Shown here in pieces: positions 17,761 to 27,288 of a stretch of 64,000 bases of DNA (position 1 is its first letter; every line of letters begins with the position of its first letter). This DNA is from WHSW01 sp963821345 (GTDB taxonomy: Bacteria; Actinomycetota; Thermoleophilia; Solirubrobacterales; 70-9), in assembly GCA_963821345.1 (NCBI GenBank), contig CAWGDM010000012.1, forward strand, positions 372,001 through 436,000, read 5' to 3'. The translations under genes were made by a program, and so were the position numbers. A model generated the notes under the pieces. It searched no databases. It had not been told where the DNA came from and worked only from the letters and a program-made list of their open reading frames with translations.

Positions 17761-18834
17761 CTAGAGCGAGAAGACGAAGCCCTTGCGGGGGTCCGCGCCG
17801 CCGTCGAGGAGGGCCGTGTACGCCCGGCCGAGCGCCTCGGTGCCGCGATCGGACTCGATCTCCAACAACTGCGGAACGCGGTCGGCGAACGCCGTCCAGG
17901 CGGCACCCAAACGCTGTTGCAGCTCGGCCGGCCCAAGCTCGACCGCGCGTTGCTCAATCCGCGCCGGCGCGAAGAACAATTCGGGGGTCGGCCCCGGCAG
18001 CCCCTCCGCTCCCATCGAGGCGGTCTCCCAATGCGTCGCCCCGACCATGATCGACGCCCGCAGCGCATCCCCCGCGTGTTCGTGCACGGCGCTTCGCAAC
18101 TGCGGGGCGCCGGCCATGTCGACGAGGACGATCCCGCCCTCGAGCGGCAGCTCCGATACCTCGTCGTAGGTGAGCACGCGGTCATAGCACCCAAGGCCCT
18201 CGGTGAACGCACGGTTGGTCGCCGAGGTGAGGCCGATAACCGCGGGGCGGTCATCGCGCTCGCCGAGCTCGAAGGCGGTCGCGAAGGCGGTCTTGCTCGA
18301 CGCGCTGGCGAGCACGATGCCCTCGGCGCCATACCAGCCGGCCTGCTCAAGCTGGTCCGCGATCAGCCATCCCGTGCTGAAGAGCGGTCGCATGATCGCG
18401 TTCACGTCGTCGTGCTCGGGCAGGAAGCCGAACTCCGGCGTGGCCCGCATGTAGCGGTTGTAGGTCGGCGAAAGCGCGGCCCGTGCTTGGGAGGACTCGT
18501 TGAAACCCGCGGGGTCGGGCTGCGCCCGCATCGTCACCTCGGTGGACATCGGGAAGTAGCCGTAGAAGCGGTCGCCGGAGACGATTCCCTCGACCGCGGA
18601 CGCGACGACATCGCCGAAGCCCCAGACCGGAATCCGCCCCCAACCGTCGGGAGCGGCGAAGAACTGCCAGTAGCCAAGCTGATCTCCGAGCGCGCCATAG
18701 GTGACGTTGTTGGAGGTCAGGCCGAACCGCTCGACCCGCAACCGCACCTCACCGTCTCCGGGCGCCTCGCTCGCACCGCCCTCGCTCGCCTCCCAGACGC
18801 GCAGATCGTCGCGCCGTACGAGGAAGTCGGTCAT
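17761..18834 (-). CDS. DUF2855-family protein (MDR-like fold)
   Basis: This 357-residue protein matches the DUF2855 pattern as I remember it: an N-terminal TNNVTYGALGDQLGYWQFF-type segment, then PVWGFGDVVAS and the YGYFPMSTEV strand. The second half resembles a medium-chain reductase cofactor domain (IVLASASSKTAFATAFEL in place of the glycine-rich loop, then VIGLTSATNRAF). No function is established for this family that I know of; weak similarity to quinone oxidoreductases suggests an NAD(P)H-linked role. The stand-alone gene reads with its neighbours on the minus strand. Confidence 0.78.
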   Translation of the reverse strand: MTDFLVRRDDLRVWEASEGGASEAPGDGEVRLRVERFGLTSNNVTYGALGDQLGYWQFFAAPDGWGRIPVWGFGDVVASAVEGIVSGDRFYGYFPMSTEVTMRAQPDPAGFNESSQARAALSPTYNRYMRATPEFGFLPEHDDVNAIMRPLFSTGWLIADQLEQAGWYGAEGIVLASASSKTAFATAFELGERDDRPAVIGLTSATNRAFTEGLGCYDRVLTYDEVSELPLEGGIVLVDMAGAPQLRSAVHEHAGDALRASIMVGATHWETASMGAEGLPGPTPELFFAPARIEQRAVELGPAELQQRLGAAWTAFADRVPQLLEIESDRGTEALGRAYTALLDGGADPRKGFVFSL

Positions 18835-18874
18835 CTCGCGAGCCTACTCGTCGCGCCCAGGCCGGGAGTCCCTG

Positions 18875-20713
18875 CTACGAGTGCCTTCTCTTGACCTTGA
18901 ACGTCCACCCGGCCGGCGTCTGATCGACGTTGGCGACTACGTCGGTCGCCCGGACCTCGAAGACGTGACGACCCTTGCTCGGCTTGATCAGCTTCATCGG
19001 CGACGCGCAGGGAGCGAATCGCTCGCCGACCAGCCGGCACTCGAAGGTCGAGCCGGGCTCGGAGGACGAGAACCGGAAGCGTGCGTTCTTGCCGCTCTTG
19101 ATCCGCTTCGGGCCGGATTCGAGCGTTGTCTGCGGCGGCGCCGTGTCGAGCGTGAAGCCGGCGCTCGCCGGGGTCGGATCGATGTTGGCCACCGCATCGA
19201 CGGCCTCGACCCGGAACGTGTGTGCACCGTCCGAGAGCCCGGAGTAGGACCGCGGCGACGAGCAGGGGTCGAAGCCCGCTCCGTCGAGGCTGCAGCGGAA
19301 ACTCGCGTCGGGATCGGCGGAGGTGAAGGTGAAGCTCGGGTTGCGGTTGTTGGTGGCGCCGCTCGGGCCACCGCTGATCGAAGTGTCAGGCGCCGCGGTG
19401 TCGACCGTGAAGGTGGTGCTGGCGGGGTCGGGGTCGATGTTGGTGGCGAGGTCGATCGCCCTGACCGCGAACGTGTGGGGACCGTCGGAGAGGCCGTTGA
19501 AGTCCTTGGGCGACGTACACAAGCTGAAGCCCGCGCCGTCGAGGCTGCACTCGAACGTTCCCGCCTCGGTGGAGATGAAGGTGAAGCTCGCGCTCGTGTC
19601 GCCGGTCAATGCGCTGGGGCCGCCGGTGATCGTGGTGTCGGGCTTACAGACGTCGGGACCGCCGTAGCGGATGAAGCGGTTGACGCTCGAGCCGATGTTC
19701 CAGTTGCTCGAGAGGTACTCAGCACCCTCGGGGCAGGCGTCGTAATAGCTGTCCCAGCCACAGTCGAAGTGGATCGTCCCGGGAGCGGTGTCGCAAACCT
19801 GCGGATAGTCCTGACGCAGGTTGCCACCGTCGAGGTAGCACATGACATCGTCCAACTCGTCGCAGTGCCAGCCGGATCCGGTCGAATCCGGCGCGTTGTA
19901 CTGGACCGCGCCCTGGTTGTGGCCGTTCTCGTGCATCGACGTACGGCCGAACCAACAGCCGCTGTAAGTGGCGGCGTAGCCGCCCTGGACCGTTCCCGGG
20001 TTGTTGTTCAGGTTTCCCGCCCCCGGTGACTCGTCGCCCCAGATCGTCCCCGTACCGCAGGCGCCCGCGGGGCCAAGGCCGTCGTAGAAGATCGAGTAGT
20101 CGACGTTTCGGTCCGTGGTGCCGTCTCCAAAACCGGCCGCCTTCGCCTCGCTGACGATCCGGCTGAAGCTCGCCCTGCCTCCCGCCAGATCGGGCGTGAC
20201 GGGGAAGGCGGTGACCCGGATCGAATCGTCGGGGTCGCAGCGCACCTTGAAGTCGGCTTGCGGCCCTCCGCTCGCCAGCGACTCCTCGTTCAGCACCGCG
20301 TTGTTGACCCTGATCATCGCCTGGATGTTCGCCTTGTTGCTGGCCAACTGGTCGCTCCCGGTGGACGGGTACCCGTACAGGACCTCCTGGTAGTAGTCGG
20401 TCGCGCAAGCGATGTCGCGCTGGGGGTCGCCGAGGTCGATGCTCCCGCCGTGGCTGTCGACCGACAGCAGGTCCGACCCGAAGTCGGGCCCGTGGGTCGT
20501 ATAGGCGAAGCCCTCGCCGCTGTGGACCCTGTAGAGGCCGTTGTCCATGGGCGTCACCCGCCCTCCGAGCGCCCGCTCGACCGTCGGCGGCACGCCGTCA
20601 GCGCCGCCGTCGCCGAGGCTGATGGCGCTGATGTCGTGTGCGCCGGCGACTGCCGGAACTACCAGCGCGGCCAGGACGACTGCCACGGCCGCTTTCAACG
20701 CTCTACCGATCAC
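18875..20713 (-). CDS. Exported HEXXH metalloprotease-like protein with three Ig-like C-terminal repeats
   Basis: The 612-residue exported protein has a signal peptide (1-25). An N-terminal catalytic-like domain contains HENGHNQGAVQ at about residue 260, an HEXXH zinc motif with a Gly two residues on, as in metzincins. Many Cys (ATDYY, VRCDPDD, CGTGTIWG, HCDELDDVMCY, FDCGWDSYYDACPEG) suggest a disulfide-stapled fold. From about residue 350 come three repeats of about 85 residues, each with the pattern FTFxS.....FxCSLDGAGF..C.SP......LSDGxHTFxVRAxD. The last ends in FKVKRRHS. The same type of module ends the M4 protease at 5.1 kb. Proteolytic activity is inferred from the motif only. Confidence 0.8.
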   Translation of the reverse strand: MIGRALKAAVAVVLAALVVPAVAGAHDISAISLGDGGADGVPPTVERALGGRVTPMDNGLYRVHSGEGFAYTTHGPDFGSDLLSVDSHGGSIDLGDPQRDIACATDYYQEVLYGYPSTGSDQLASNKANIQAMIRVNNAVLNEESLASGGPQADFKVRCDPDDSIRVTAFPVTPDLAGGRASFSRIVSEAKAAGFGDGTTDRNVDYSIFYDGLGPAGACGTGTIWGDESPGAGNLNNNPGTVQGGYAATYSGCWFGRTSMHENGHNQGAVQYNAPDSTGSGWHCDELDDVMCYLDGGNLRQDYPQVCDTAPGTIHFDCGWDSYYDACPEGAEYLSSNWNIGSSVNRFIRYGGPDVCKPDTTITGGPSALTGDTSASFTFISTEAGTFECSLDGAGFSLCTSPKDFNGLSDGPHTFAVRAIDLATNIDPDPASTTFTVDTAAPDTSISGGPSGATNNRNPSFTFTSADPDASFRCSLDGAGFDPCSSPRSYSGLSDGAHTFRVEAVDAVANIDPTPASAGFTLDTAPPQTTLESGPKRIKSGKNARFRFSSSEPGSTFECRLVGERFAPCASPMKLIKPSKGRHVFEVRATDVVANVDQTPAGWTFKVKRRHS

Positions 20714-21043
20714 CCTGACCCTCCCTGGGGTTCGCCTTTCCCGGCTTCACCAGGCTATCGACGCGGGTCGACACGGCCTTGATCAATCTCCTCATCTGGC
20801 TTTTAGACACGGGGCGGATAATGGTCAAGCCGTCGGGTCGTTCGCGGGCCGGCGGCGGATCATCTTCGGGAGCGACCGGCCCCTGTGGCCCAGGCGATTC
20901 GAAGCTGGTCGATCCCGCGCGGCTCCAGCCAGGTGTCTCGACCAAAAACGGCGCCCGGAGCCAGTTTTCCGCGGGCGCACGCACATGGTGTGCCCAACGA
21001 TTGGCCCGCGCTAACCCCAGTTCAACGATTCAAAGGAGTAGGA
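20714..21043. other. 330-base intergenic region, no gene seen
   Basis: This region lies between two divergent exported-protein genes. I see no convincing coding frame. It ends in a strong ribosome binding site (AAAGGAGTAGGA) for the gene at 21044, and an AT-richer patch near 20805-20830 (TTTTAGACACGGGGCGGATAATGG) could hold a promoter. No repeat or RNA structure is evident. Confidence 0.5.
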
Positions 21044-21787
21044 ATGTTCAAGAGGAAGGGACTCGTCCTCGGCGTCGGGCTCGCGGTTGCCCTCGGGGCG
21101 ACATCGATGGCCTTCGGCGCGGCGGCCGATACGCAGAACGCTTTCGTCGACGGCAAGGTCAGCCCGGCGAAGCTGGATAAGAAGAAGTACAAGCCCGTGA
21201 ACCTCTTCCTGGGCGTCCGCACCGAGATCCCCGGTGGCGTGACCGGCACCCAGAGCAACCCCCTGACGGAGTTCATCTCGATCACGAAGAACGTCAAGGT
21301 CGACCTCAGCGGTGGCGCTGTGTGCACCAGCCTGCCGCCGAGCGGCAGCACCCCGGATCAGGCCAAGGCCGCTTGTCCGAAGGCCTCGTACCTCGGGTCC
21401 GGCAGCGCGCAGATCCAGGGCCCCGGCGGGGTCGCGATCAACGACATTGTCGTGAGCGTGTTCCGCGGCCCGTCCAAGAACGGGGTCCAGCTGCACACCT
21501 ACAGCCCCACCCTGCTGGCGGCTGCCCCGACGGTGCTCGGCTCGATCGTGAAGTCGAACGCGGGAAGCAAGTTCGACTCGGCGCTCTCGGTGCCGAACGC
21601 GCCCCAGACCGGCTCGCTGATGCTGACGGGATTCAACGCCACGATCAGCAAGTCGAGCAAGTTCGCGACCGCCCGCTGCAAGAGCAAGACGATGGCGTTC
21701 CAGCGCAAGGTCACCTATGCGGACGGCTCGTCGGACACCGTCGAGACGACGCAGAAGTGCAAGCAGAAGAAGTCCAAGAAGCACTAG
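21044..21787 (+). CDS. Exported protein, Lys-rich, unknown function
   Basis: The ATG at 21044 follows an excellent ribosome site (AAAGGAG). The 247-residue protein has a signal peptide (KRKGLVLGVGLAVALGATSMAFGA) and a beta-rich mature domain: VNLFLGVRTEIPGG, NPLTEFISITKNVKVDL, GSGSAQIQGPGG, NDIVVSVFRG. It has two Cys pairs likely to be oxidised, and a strongly basic C-terminus (CKQKKSKKH) like the tails of the proteases here. The good ribosome site and the perfect hairpin downstream suggest high expression. I recall similar proteins in Solirubrobacter-like genomes but know no function. Confidence 0.78.
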   Translation: MFKRKGLVLGVGLAVALGATSMAFGAAADTQNAFVDGKVSPAKLDKKKYKPVNLFLGVRTEIPGGVTGTQSNPLTEFISITKNVKVDLSGGAVCTSLPPSGSTPDQAKAACPKASYLGSGSAQIQGPGGVAINDIVVSVFRGPSKNGVQLHTYSPTLLAAAPTVLGSIVKSNAGSKFDSALSVPNAPQTGSLMLTGFNATISKSSKFATARCKSKTMAFQRKVTYADGSSDTVETTQKCKQKKSKKH

Positions 21788-21824
21788 CCGGACCGCTTCG
21801 GATCTCTTAGCAATCCGTGAATGA

Positions 21825-21853
21825 CGAAAGGCCCGCCAAAAGCGGGCCTTTCG
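21825..21853 (+). terminator. Rho-independent terminator
   Basis: CGAAAGGCCCGC and GCGGGCCTTTCG pair perfectly over 12 bp around a 5-base loop (CAAAA). It lies 37 bases after the stop of the exported-protein gene. The downstream T-tract is weak (TTCGTTCG), as often in high-GC actinobacteria. Confidence 0.85.
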
Positions 21854-21928
21854 TTCGTTCGGGGGGCGATTCGTCTCTCGTTATAGGCTGCGCGGCGAGT
21901 CCGACTCTCTCGGAATTCCGGTACACCG

Positions 21929-22972
<1,044 letters not shown>

Positions 22973-23082
22973 GCGCCTCCTCTGCGCGGCACCAGTGGGG
23001 CGGCTTTTGCCCGCTATCCGGGAGAAACCCGCCCCGCCCCGGGCGAGTGCCTGGACGAGCATCCAGCTGAGCGCCGTCAGCC

Positions 23083-23484
23083 CTAGATCCGCAGCCGCTT
23101 GAGCGCCGCCCGGATCCCCTCCTGACTGTCGGTGTCCAAGACCGGCTCGTTTTCGAACCACATGACCAGGGCCTGGACCCAGAGCAGGCGCATGTCCAGA
23201 TCGAGCTCGCTCGCGTAGGCCATCAGCACCTCCTCGGGCTTTCGCGGCCAGGCTGAGCCGTCCTCAAAGCGCGCGATCGTCGCCTGGTTGACCTCGATCG
23301 CCGCGGCGATCTTGACCTGGACGACGCCCCGTTCCTCTCGCGCCTGGCGACAGGCGCGCCCCAGCCAGGGCAGAAACGGACGCGCAACCTCCTCGGCCTC
23401 GGCCTCCACGCCCGCAGTTCTATCTGACCGGGGCGACATCAGCGCTCGCAGGCCGGCGGATCCTGGCTCATGTGCATTCAACAT
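23083..23484 (-). CDS. XRE-family helix-turn-helix regulator
   Basis: The 133-residue protein contains a Cro/CI-type HTH at about residues 45-75: RQAREERGVVQVKIAAAIEVNQATIARFEDGSAWP, with the usual recognition-helix pattern. The C-terminal half (VLMAYASELDLDMRLLWVQALVMWF) is helical and may serve for dimerisation or ligand sensing. Two starts are plausible: the ATG at 23484 or an ATG at about 23439. It is divergent from the exported-protein gene at 23616 across an unusually AT-rich gap, so it may control that gene and itself. Confidence 0.75.
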   Translation of the reverse strand: MLNAHEPGSAGLRALMSPRSDRTAGVEAEAEEVARPFLPWLGRACRQAREERGVVQVKIAAAIEVNQATIARFEDGSAWPRKPEEVLMAYASELDLDMRLLWVQALVMWFENEPVLDTDSQEGIRAALKRLRI

Positions 23485-23489
23485 CTCCG

Positions 23490-23535
23490 TTTGAAACGTA
23501 TGTATTGACTTGTATTCTTCGAAACAGCATGATAG
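23490..23535 (+). promoter_or_regulatory. AT-rich divergent promoter region with TTyGAAAC direct repeats
   Basis: TTTGAAACG (from 23490) and TTCGAAACA (from 23518) form a direct repeat 28 bases apart, and TTGACT at 23505-23510 is followed 19 bases on by TGATAG. This stretch is much lower in GC than its surroundings. It lies between the XRE regulator and the exported-protein gene. Confidence 0.4.
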
Positions 23536-23615
23536 AACATAAGACGCGAAAGCGCTAGCGAGGCACGCATCCGCTGAATGGCGCTGTGACAGATGACAAC
23601 AAAGGAGAAGTACAC

Positions 23616-24443
23616 ATGGGCAACCTCATTCGCGGGCACGTTCGGATGATCGTCGCTGTGGCGATCGCCGCGCTCGCCCTGGGCGCGACCGGCGCGGTCG
23701 CCGGGTCGCTTATCACCGGCAAGGACATCAAGAACGGGTCCGTCAAGAAGAAGGACCTGAGCAAGAAGGTCCGCACGCAACTCGACAAGCATGCCGAGGA
23801 TGGCACCAACGGGACCAACGGGACCAACGGTCAGGATGGCGCGGACGCGGTCGTCAAGGTCCAGTCGCTCGTACCTGACGCGACCGGCGACGGCCCGGCT
23901 CCCCCGGCGTGGGGCGAGCGCGTGTCGAGCGGTTGCGGTAGCAGCACCGGCGATGCCGACGTTGCTGGCAACACCTTGAAGCTCAACCTGCCCGACGCGG
24001 CCGGCAACGACGCGGTGGGTGCCAACTTCAACGGCTACAACTCGCTGCAGCTCAAGGACCTGAGTTACATCAGCTACCACGCTCAGTACGAGCAGACCGG
24101 GACCGACCAGCACGGCGGCACCCCGTACTTCCGCATTTTCACCGAGGACTTTGACCACTCGGTCATGTTCTCGCCCAACACTCAGCCCGGAGCGGTCATC
24201 AACTCCGGCGAGTGGCGGAAGTGGGTCGTCACCAGCGGTGGTGTCCGCTATGACGACGATGGCGGGAACAACCCCGACATCACGTGGAACCAGCTCATCG
24301 CTGCCCACGGCAACGACACCATTGCGCAGATTCGTATTCAGGCAGGGTGCGCAGGGGCGTACTCGGCTCAGACGGTCGCGCAGGCCGATGACCTCACCGT
24401 AGTCGCGGATGGCCAGAAGGCCGTCTACGACTTTGGTCAGTAG
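23616..24443 (+). CDS. Exported protein with GKDIKNGSV-type repeat and beta-sandwich domain
   Basis: The start is the ATG at 23616 behind AAAGGAGAAG. The 275-residue protein has a signal peptide (to about residue 30), then a short repeat region GKDIKNGSVKKKDLSKKV typical of a large exported family in these organisms. A Thr/Asn-Gly collagen-like stretch (DGTNGTNGTNGQDG) and a C-terminal beta-rich domain follow (NFNGYNSLQLKDLSYISYHAQY, FDHSVMFSPNTQPG, IRIQAGCAGAY) that resembles carbohydrate-binding or lectin-like folds in outline only. A perfect terminator follows. Function is unknown; surface or matrix structural protein is a guess. Confidence 0.78.
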   Translation: MGNLIRGHVRMIVAVAIAALALGATGAVAGSLITGKDIKNGSVKKKDLSKKVRTQLDKHAEDGTNGTNGTNGQDGADAVVKVQSLVPDATGDGPAPPAWGERVSSGCGSSTGDADVAGNTLKLNLPDAAGNDAVGANFNGYNSLQLKDLSYISYHAQYEQTGTDQHGGTPYFRIFTEDFDHSVMFSPNTQPGAVINSGEWRKWVVTSGGVRYDDDGGNNPDITWNQLIAAHGNDTIAQIRIQAGCAGAYSAQTVAQADDLTVVADGQKAVYDFGQ

Positions 24444-24456
24444 GCCACCACGTACT

Positions 24457-24490
24457 CGCCCGTCGCGGAGTCAAATCCGCGACGGGCGTT
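24457..24490 (+). terminator. Rho-independent terminator
   Basis: CGCCCGTCGCGGA and TCCGCGACGGGCG pair perfectly over 13 bp with a 6-base loop (GTCAAA), directly after the stop of the exported-protein gene and followed by TTCC. Confidence 0.85.
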
Positions 24491-24530
24491 CCTGACGCCG
24501 TAATTCACGGCTCTGGCATCGGAGTGCGAG

Positions 24531-24554
24531 CGGGGCGGCCTTCGGGTCGCCCCG
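24531..24554. terminator. Stem-loop with TTCG tetraloop between convergent units
   Basis: CGGGGCGGCC-TTCG-GGTCGCCCCG forms a 10-bp stem with one G-T wobble and a stable UUCG-type loop. It sits 42 bases past the end of the minus-strand SDR gene and could terminate either strand. Confidence 0.55.
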
Positions 24555-24595
24555 TTTCGCGTTCGGGCGGCGCCCCGGGCATCGGGCACGGAGGA

Positions 24596-25378
24596 TCACG
24601 CCGAGGGCCAGGCGCGGTTCTCCATCAGTCCGAGGTCGACGGGCAGCACGACACCGGTCACCGCCCTCGAGCTCGGTGAGGTGAGCCAGACGACGGCCTC
24701 GGTGACCTCCTCGGGGTCGATCAGGCGCTCGATCAGGTTCATCGACGTGAAGCTCGCGAGGTCGCCTGGGTCGGCACCGGCATCTTCGAGCGACGCTGCC
24801 AGCATCGGCGTATCCACCCAACCCGGGCAGATGGCGTTGACGACGATCCCATCCGGCCCAAGCTCGTGGGCGAGCGTGCGCATGAGACCGATCACCCCAT
24901 GCTTCGACGCGTTGTAGGCCGCGAAGCCCTGCGAGGCGGTGAGGCCGCAGATCGAGGAGATGAGGACCATCGAGCGCGCTCCGCCGGCCTCGCGAAGCTG
25001 CGGCACCGCCGCCTTGGTGGTGAAAAAGCTCCCGGTCAGGTTCACGTCGAGCACCCTTCGCCAAGCGTCGGGCGCAAGATCGGCAACCTCGGTGCCATCG
25101 CCGATGATTCCCGCGTTCACGACTACGACCTGAGCGGGCCCGAGGCTCTCGCGCAGCCGCGCGGCGCCCGCGCGGACAGCGTCCCAATCGGAGACATCGG
25201 CGACGACGGGCTCGGCGCTGCCCCCGGCACCTCGGATCTCGTCGGCGAGCTTCGCCAGCGCATCTGCCCGAAGGTCCCAGAGGCCGACGCGATCGCCTCC
25301 CTCGGCGAACCGCCGCGCGTGGGCGGCGCCCATCCCGCTCGCCGCGCCGGTCACCCAAACTGTTCGCGGCTCGCTCAC
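24596..25378 (-). CDS. Short-chain dehydrogenase/reductase, in decarboxylase operon
   Basis: This is a 260-residue classical SDR. The cofactor loop is TGAASGMGAAHARRF (about 10-24), then VVVNAGIIGDG (NAG motif), SSICGLTASQGFAAYNASKHG (catalytic Ser, Tyr and Lys) and NAICPGWVDTPM. The family glycine-rich start supports the GTG at 25376-25378, whose first bases overlap the stop of the upstream decarboxylase fusion (GTGA), so the two are translationally coupled. The reaction is unknown; oxidation of an amino alcohol or of an aldehyde-derived product of the decarboxylase is plausible from context. The operon is probably controlled by the TetR protein encoded divergently. Confidence 0.87.
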   Translation of the reverse strand: MSEPRTVWVTGAASGMGAAHARRFAEGGDRVGLWDLRADALAKLADEIRGAGGSAEPVVADVSDWDAVRAGAARLRESLGPAQVVVVNAGIIGDGTEVADLAPDAWRRVLDVNLTGSFFTTKAAVPQLREAGGARSMVLISSICGLTASQGFAAYNASKHGVIGLMRTLAHELGPDGIVVNAICPGWVDTPMLAASLEDAGADPGDLASFTSMNLIERLIDPEEVTEAVVWLTSPSSRAVTGVVLPVDLGLMENRAWPSA

Positions 25379-27264
25379 GAGGAAATCTGGGCCGGCTGGA
25401 TCAGCTCGACCGTTACCCCATCCGGGTCCGTGCAGTAGAAGACGCGAGCTCCGCACCAGGCCCCGGGAGTGCCGATCGTCATCGGCTCACCGCGAACGGC
25501 CACGCCCGCGTCCGAGAGGCGCCGGTGGACCGCAGCGGCATCGGCAACGCGAAACGAGATGTGCGTCGCGCCGGGGTCGTTGGGGTTCGGGCGAATCGGC
25601 CGTCCGCGGGGGCGTACGTATTCGATCAACTCGAGCACGTGCCCTCCGGGCAGCACGAGGTCGGCCCAGCGCACCTCGGGCTCCGAGATGCCGCTGACCT
25701 CGAACTCCGCGCCCTCGGCCTCGCCGCGAGCGCGCGGGGCCAGGCCGAGCAGGTCGCAGTAGAAATGCAGCGAGCGATCCAGGTCCGCGCAGCTGACGGA
25801 AGCGTGGTCGATGCCGCTGACCCGCCAGCCTTCCTCGCCCGTCTCCGACTCCGGGTCGAGCAACCTCGCGGGGATCAAATCGCGGGCGAACACGTCGTCG
25901 ACGGTCTCATGCCTGCGAATGAGCTCGGCCTCGTCGCCGTTGACGAGAACCGTGCCCGGGCGGCCGAGTGCGTTGAAGTTCGAGGCGGTTGCGTCCTGAT
26001 AGGCACCGGTGTCGAGAAACGCGAGCACCTCTCCGACCTCGACCGGCGGCAGGATCGCGTCGGCGACCAGCACGTCGAGGGCGCAGGTGCGCCCGGTGAC
26101 GTCGGCGCGCAGGTCCGGCGCGTCGACCGGAGCCCGCACAGGAAGGCAGGTCCAGCGGTTGAGCTCGAGATTGACATCGGGCAGGTAGGAGTCCGAGGTG
26201 TCCGTCTCGACCCAGACGAGCCGTTCGGGCTCGGTCTGGCTCTTCACGTTTCGCACGGTCGCGAGGTGGATCCCCGCGTCGGCATACAAGGCGCGGCCCG
26301 GCTCGAGCTCCAGGCGTACGCGGCCGGGCTCGATGCCGAGCCCCTCGAGGCCGCTGATCAGCCGCGGGCAGATCGCCTCGGCGTACCGGTCCAAGCCGGG
26401 CGCCTCGTCGGGGGCGTCGGCGCGAAGCGGCGAGCGGCGGCCGAATGGGTCACGCGGGGCGGGAAAGCCACCGCCGACATCGAGCTGGCGCGGCGTCCAG
26501 CCGGCCCAGACGTCGCGCAGGCGCGCGAGCAGTTCGCACAGCGCGTTGACGGCGCCCGACCACACCGCGGGGTCGGCGGACTGGCGGCCGATGTGGAAGT
26601 GAACGCCCGCGAGGTCGAGCGCCGGGTCGAGCACGTCCGCGCGCGCCAGGGACATCAGGTCCTCGGTGGGCATGCCCGCCTTGTAGCGCTGTATCGCACC
26701 ACGGATCGACAGGCCCTCCGGTGACATCTCCGAAGGCTGGTCGAAGCCCGCGAGGTCCGGTCGAAGTCGCAGGCGGACCGTGGCGCGGCAACCGAGGCGC
26801 CGCGCGGCGGCCAGGACCCGCGGCAGCTCGTCGCGGCTGTCGAGCGTGATCAGCGCGCCGGCGCCTACGGCGCGCTCGAGCAGCGCATCCCCCTTCATCG
26901 GACCGTTGAGCGAGATCAGCGCCGGGTCTGTCCCGGTGCGAAGGGCCGCCTCGAGCTCGCCGGGCCCGAACACGTCACATCCGACGCCGGCCCGGTTGAG
27001 AACGCGTCGCAGCGCCAGTGCGGGATTCGCCTTCAGCGATGGCAGCAGGAGAAGCTCGCCGGGCCAGCGGGTGCCGAACGCGGTCCGGAAGCGATCGACG
27101 TTGCGAAGAAGCTGGTCCTCGGAGACGACGTGGAGCGGCGTGCCGAAGCGATGGGCAAGCTCCTGCGCCGAGCATTCTTCGACGAACAGGAAACCGCCAC
27201 GCACGGCAAGGCAGTCGTCGAGCCGCTGGTCAACTGGCGGGGCGTCGAGACGGGCGCCGGTCAA
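25375..27264 (-). CDS. Fold-III PLP decarboxylase (ornithine/diaminopimelate type) fused to a C-terminal VOC/glyoxalase domain
   Basis: From the TTG at 27264 the protein has 629 residues. Residues about 20-470 form an alanine-racemase-fold amino acid decarboxylase: PLP lysine in LPSLKANP (Lys78), VGCDVFGPGELEAAL, the HIGRQ strand, LDVGGGFPAP, LELEPGRAL and the second-subunit motif TCALDVL followed by FLDTGAYQDATASNFNA. Residues about 482-629 form a VOC domain starting VSGIDHASVSCADLDRSLHFY, with possible metal ligands in IDH, LELIEY, THISF and VELIQP. I know of no common fusion of this kind. The TTG lies 4 bases from the palindrome at 27268-27283; a GTG at 27204 is the alternative. The likely substrate is a basic or methylated amino acid, by family and by the polyamine-binding protein next door. 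Confidence 0.82.
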   Translation of the reverse strand: MTGARLDAPPVDQRLDDCLAVRGGFLFVEECSAQELAHRFGTPLHVVSEDQLLRNVDRFRTAFGTRWPGELLLLPSLKANPALALRRVLNRAGVGCDVFGPGELEAALRTGTDPALISLNGPMKGDALLERAVGAGALITLDSRDELPRVLAAARRLGCRATVRLRLRPDLAGFDQPSEMSPEGLSIRGAIQRYKAGMPTEDLMSLARADVLDPALDLAGVHFHIGRQSADPAVWSGAVNALCELLARLRDVWAGWTPRQLDVGGGFPAPRDPFGRRSPLRADAPDEAPGLDRYAEAICPRLISGLEGLGIEPGRVRLELEPGRALYADAGIHLATVRNVKSQTEPERLVWVETDTSDSYLPDVNLELNRWTCLPVRAPVDAPDLRADVTGRTCALDVLVADAILPPVEVGEVLAFLDTGAYQDATASNFNALGRPGTVLVNGDEAELIRRHETVDDVFARDLIPARLLDPESETGEEGWRVSGIDHASVSCADLDRSLHFYCDLLGLAPRARGEAEGAEFEVSGISEPEVRWADLVLPGGHVLELIEYVRPRGRPIRPNPNDPGATHISFRVADAAAVHRRLSDAGVAVRGEPMTIGTPGAWCGARVFYCTDPDGVTVELIQPAQISS

Positions 27265-27267
27265 GAT

Positions 27268-27283
27268 CTGTACTATCGTACAG
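27268..27283. promoter_or_regulatory. Perfect palindromic operator between decarboxylase and TetR genes
   Basis: CTGTAC-TATC-GTACAG is a perfect 6-bp inverted repeat with a 4-base spacer, in a 24-base gap between two divergent starts. Possible -10 elements lie inside it: TACTAT on plus and TACGAT on minus. Neither gene has room for a normal ribosome site, so both transcripts may be leaderless and both promoters would be blocked by a bound repressor. The TetR protein at 27289 is the obvious candidate. Confidence 0.75.
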
Positions 27284-27288
27284 TACGG

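Noticed and set aside
23800..23835. Tandem GGCACCAACGG-type repeat as a CRISPR or minisatellite
   Set aside because: Only three short in-frame units (Gly-Thr-Asn) encoding a collagen-like linker; no spacers.
27130..27288. Longer start for the TetR protein
   Set aside because: The extra residues overlap the decarboxylase coding region and the palindrome and do not resemble a TetR N-terminus; the ATG at 27289 fits.
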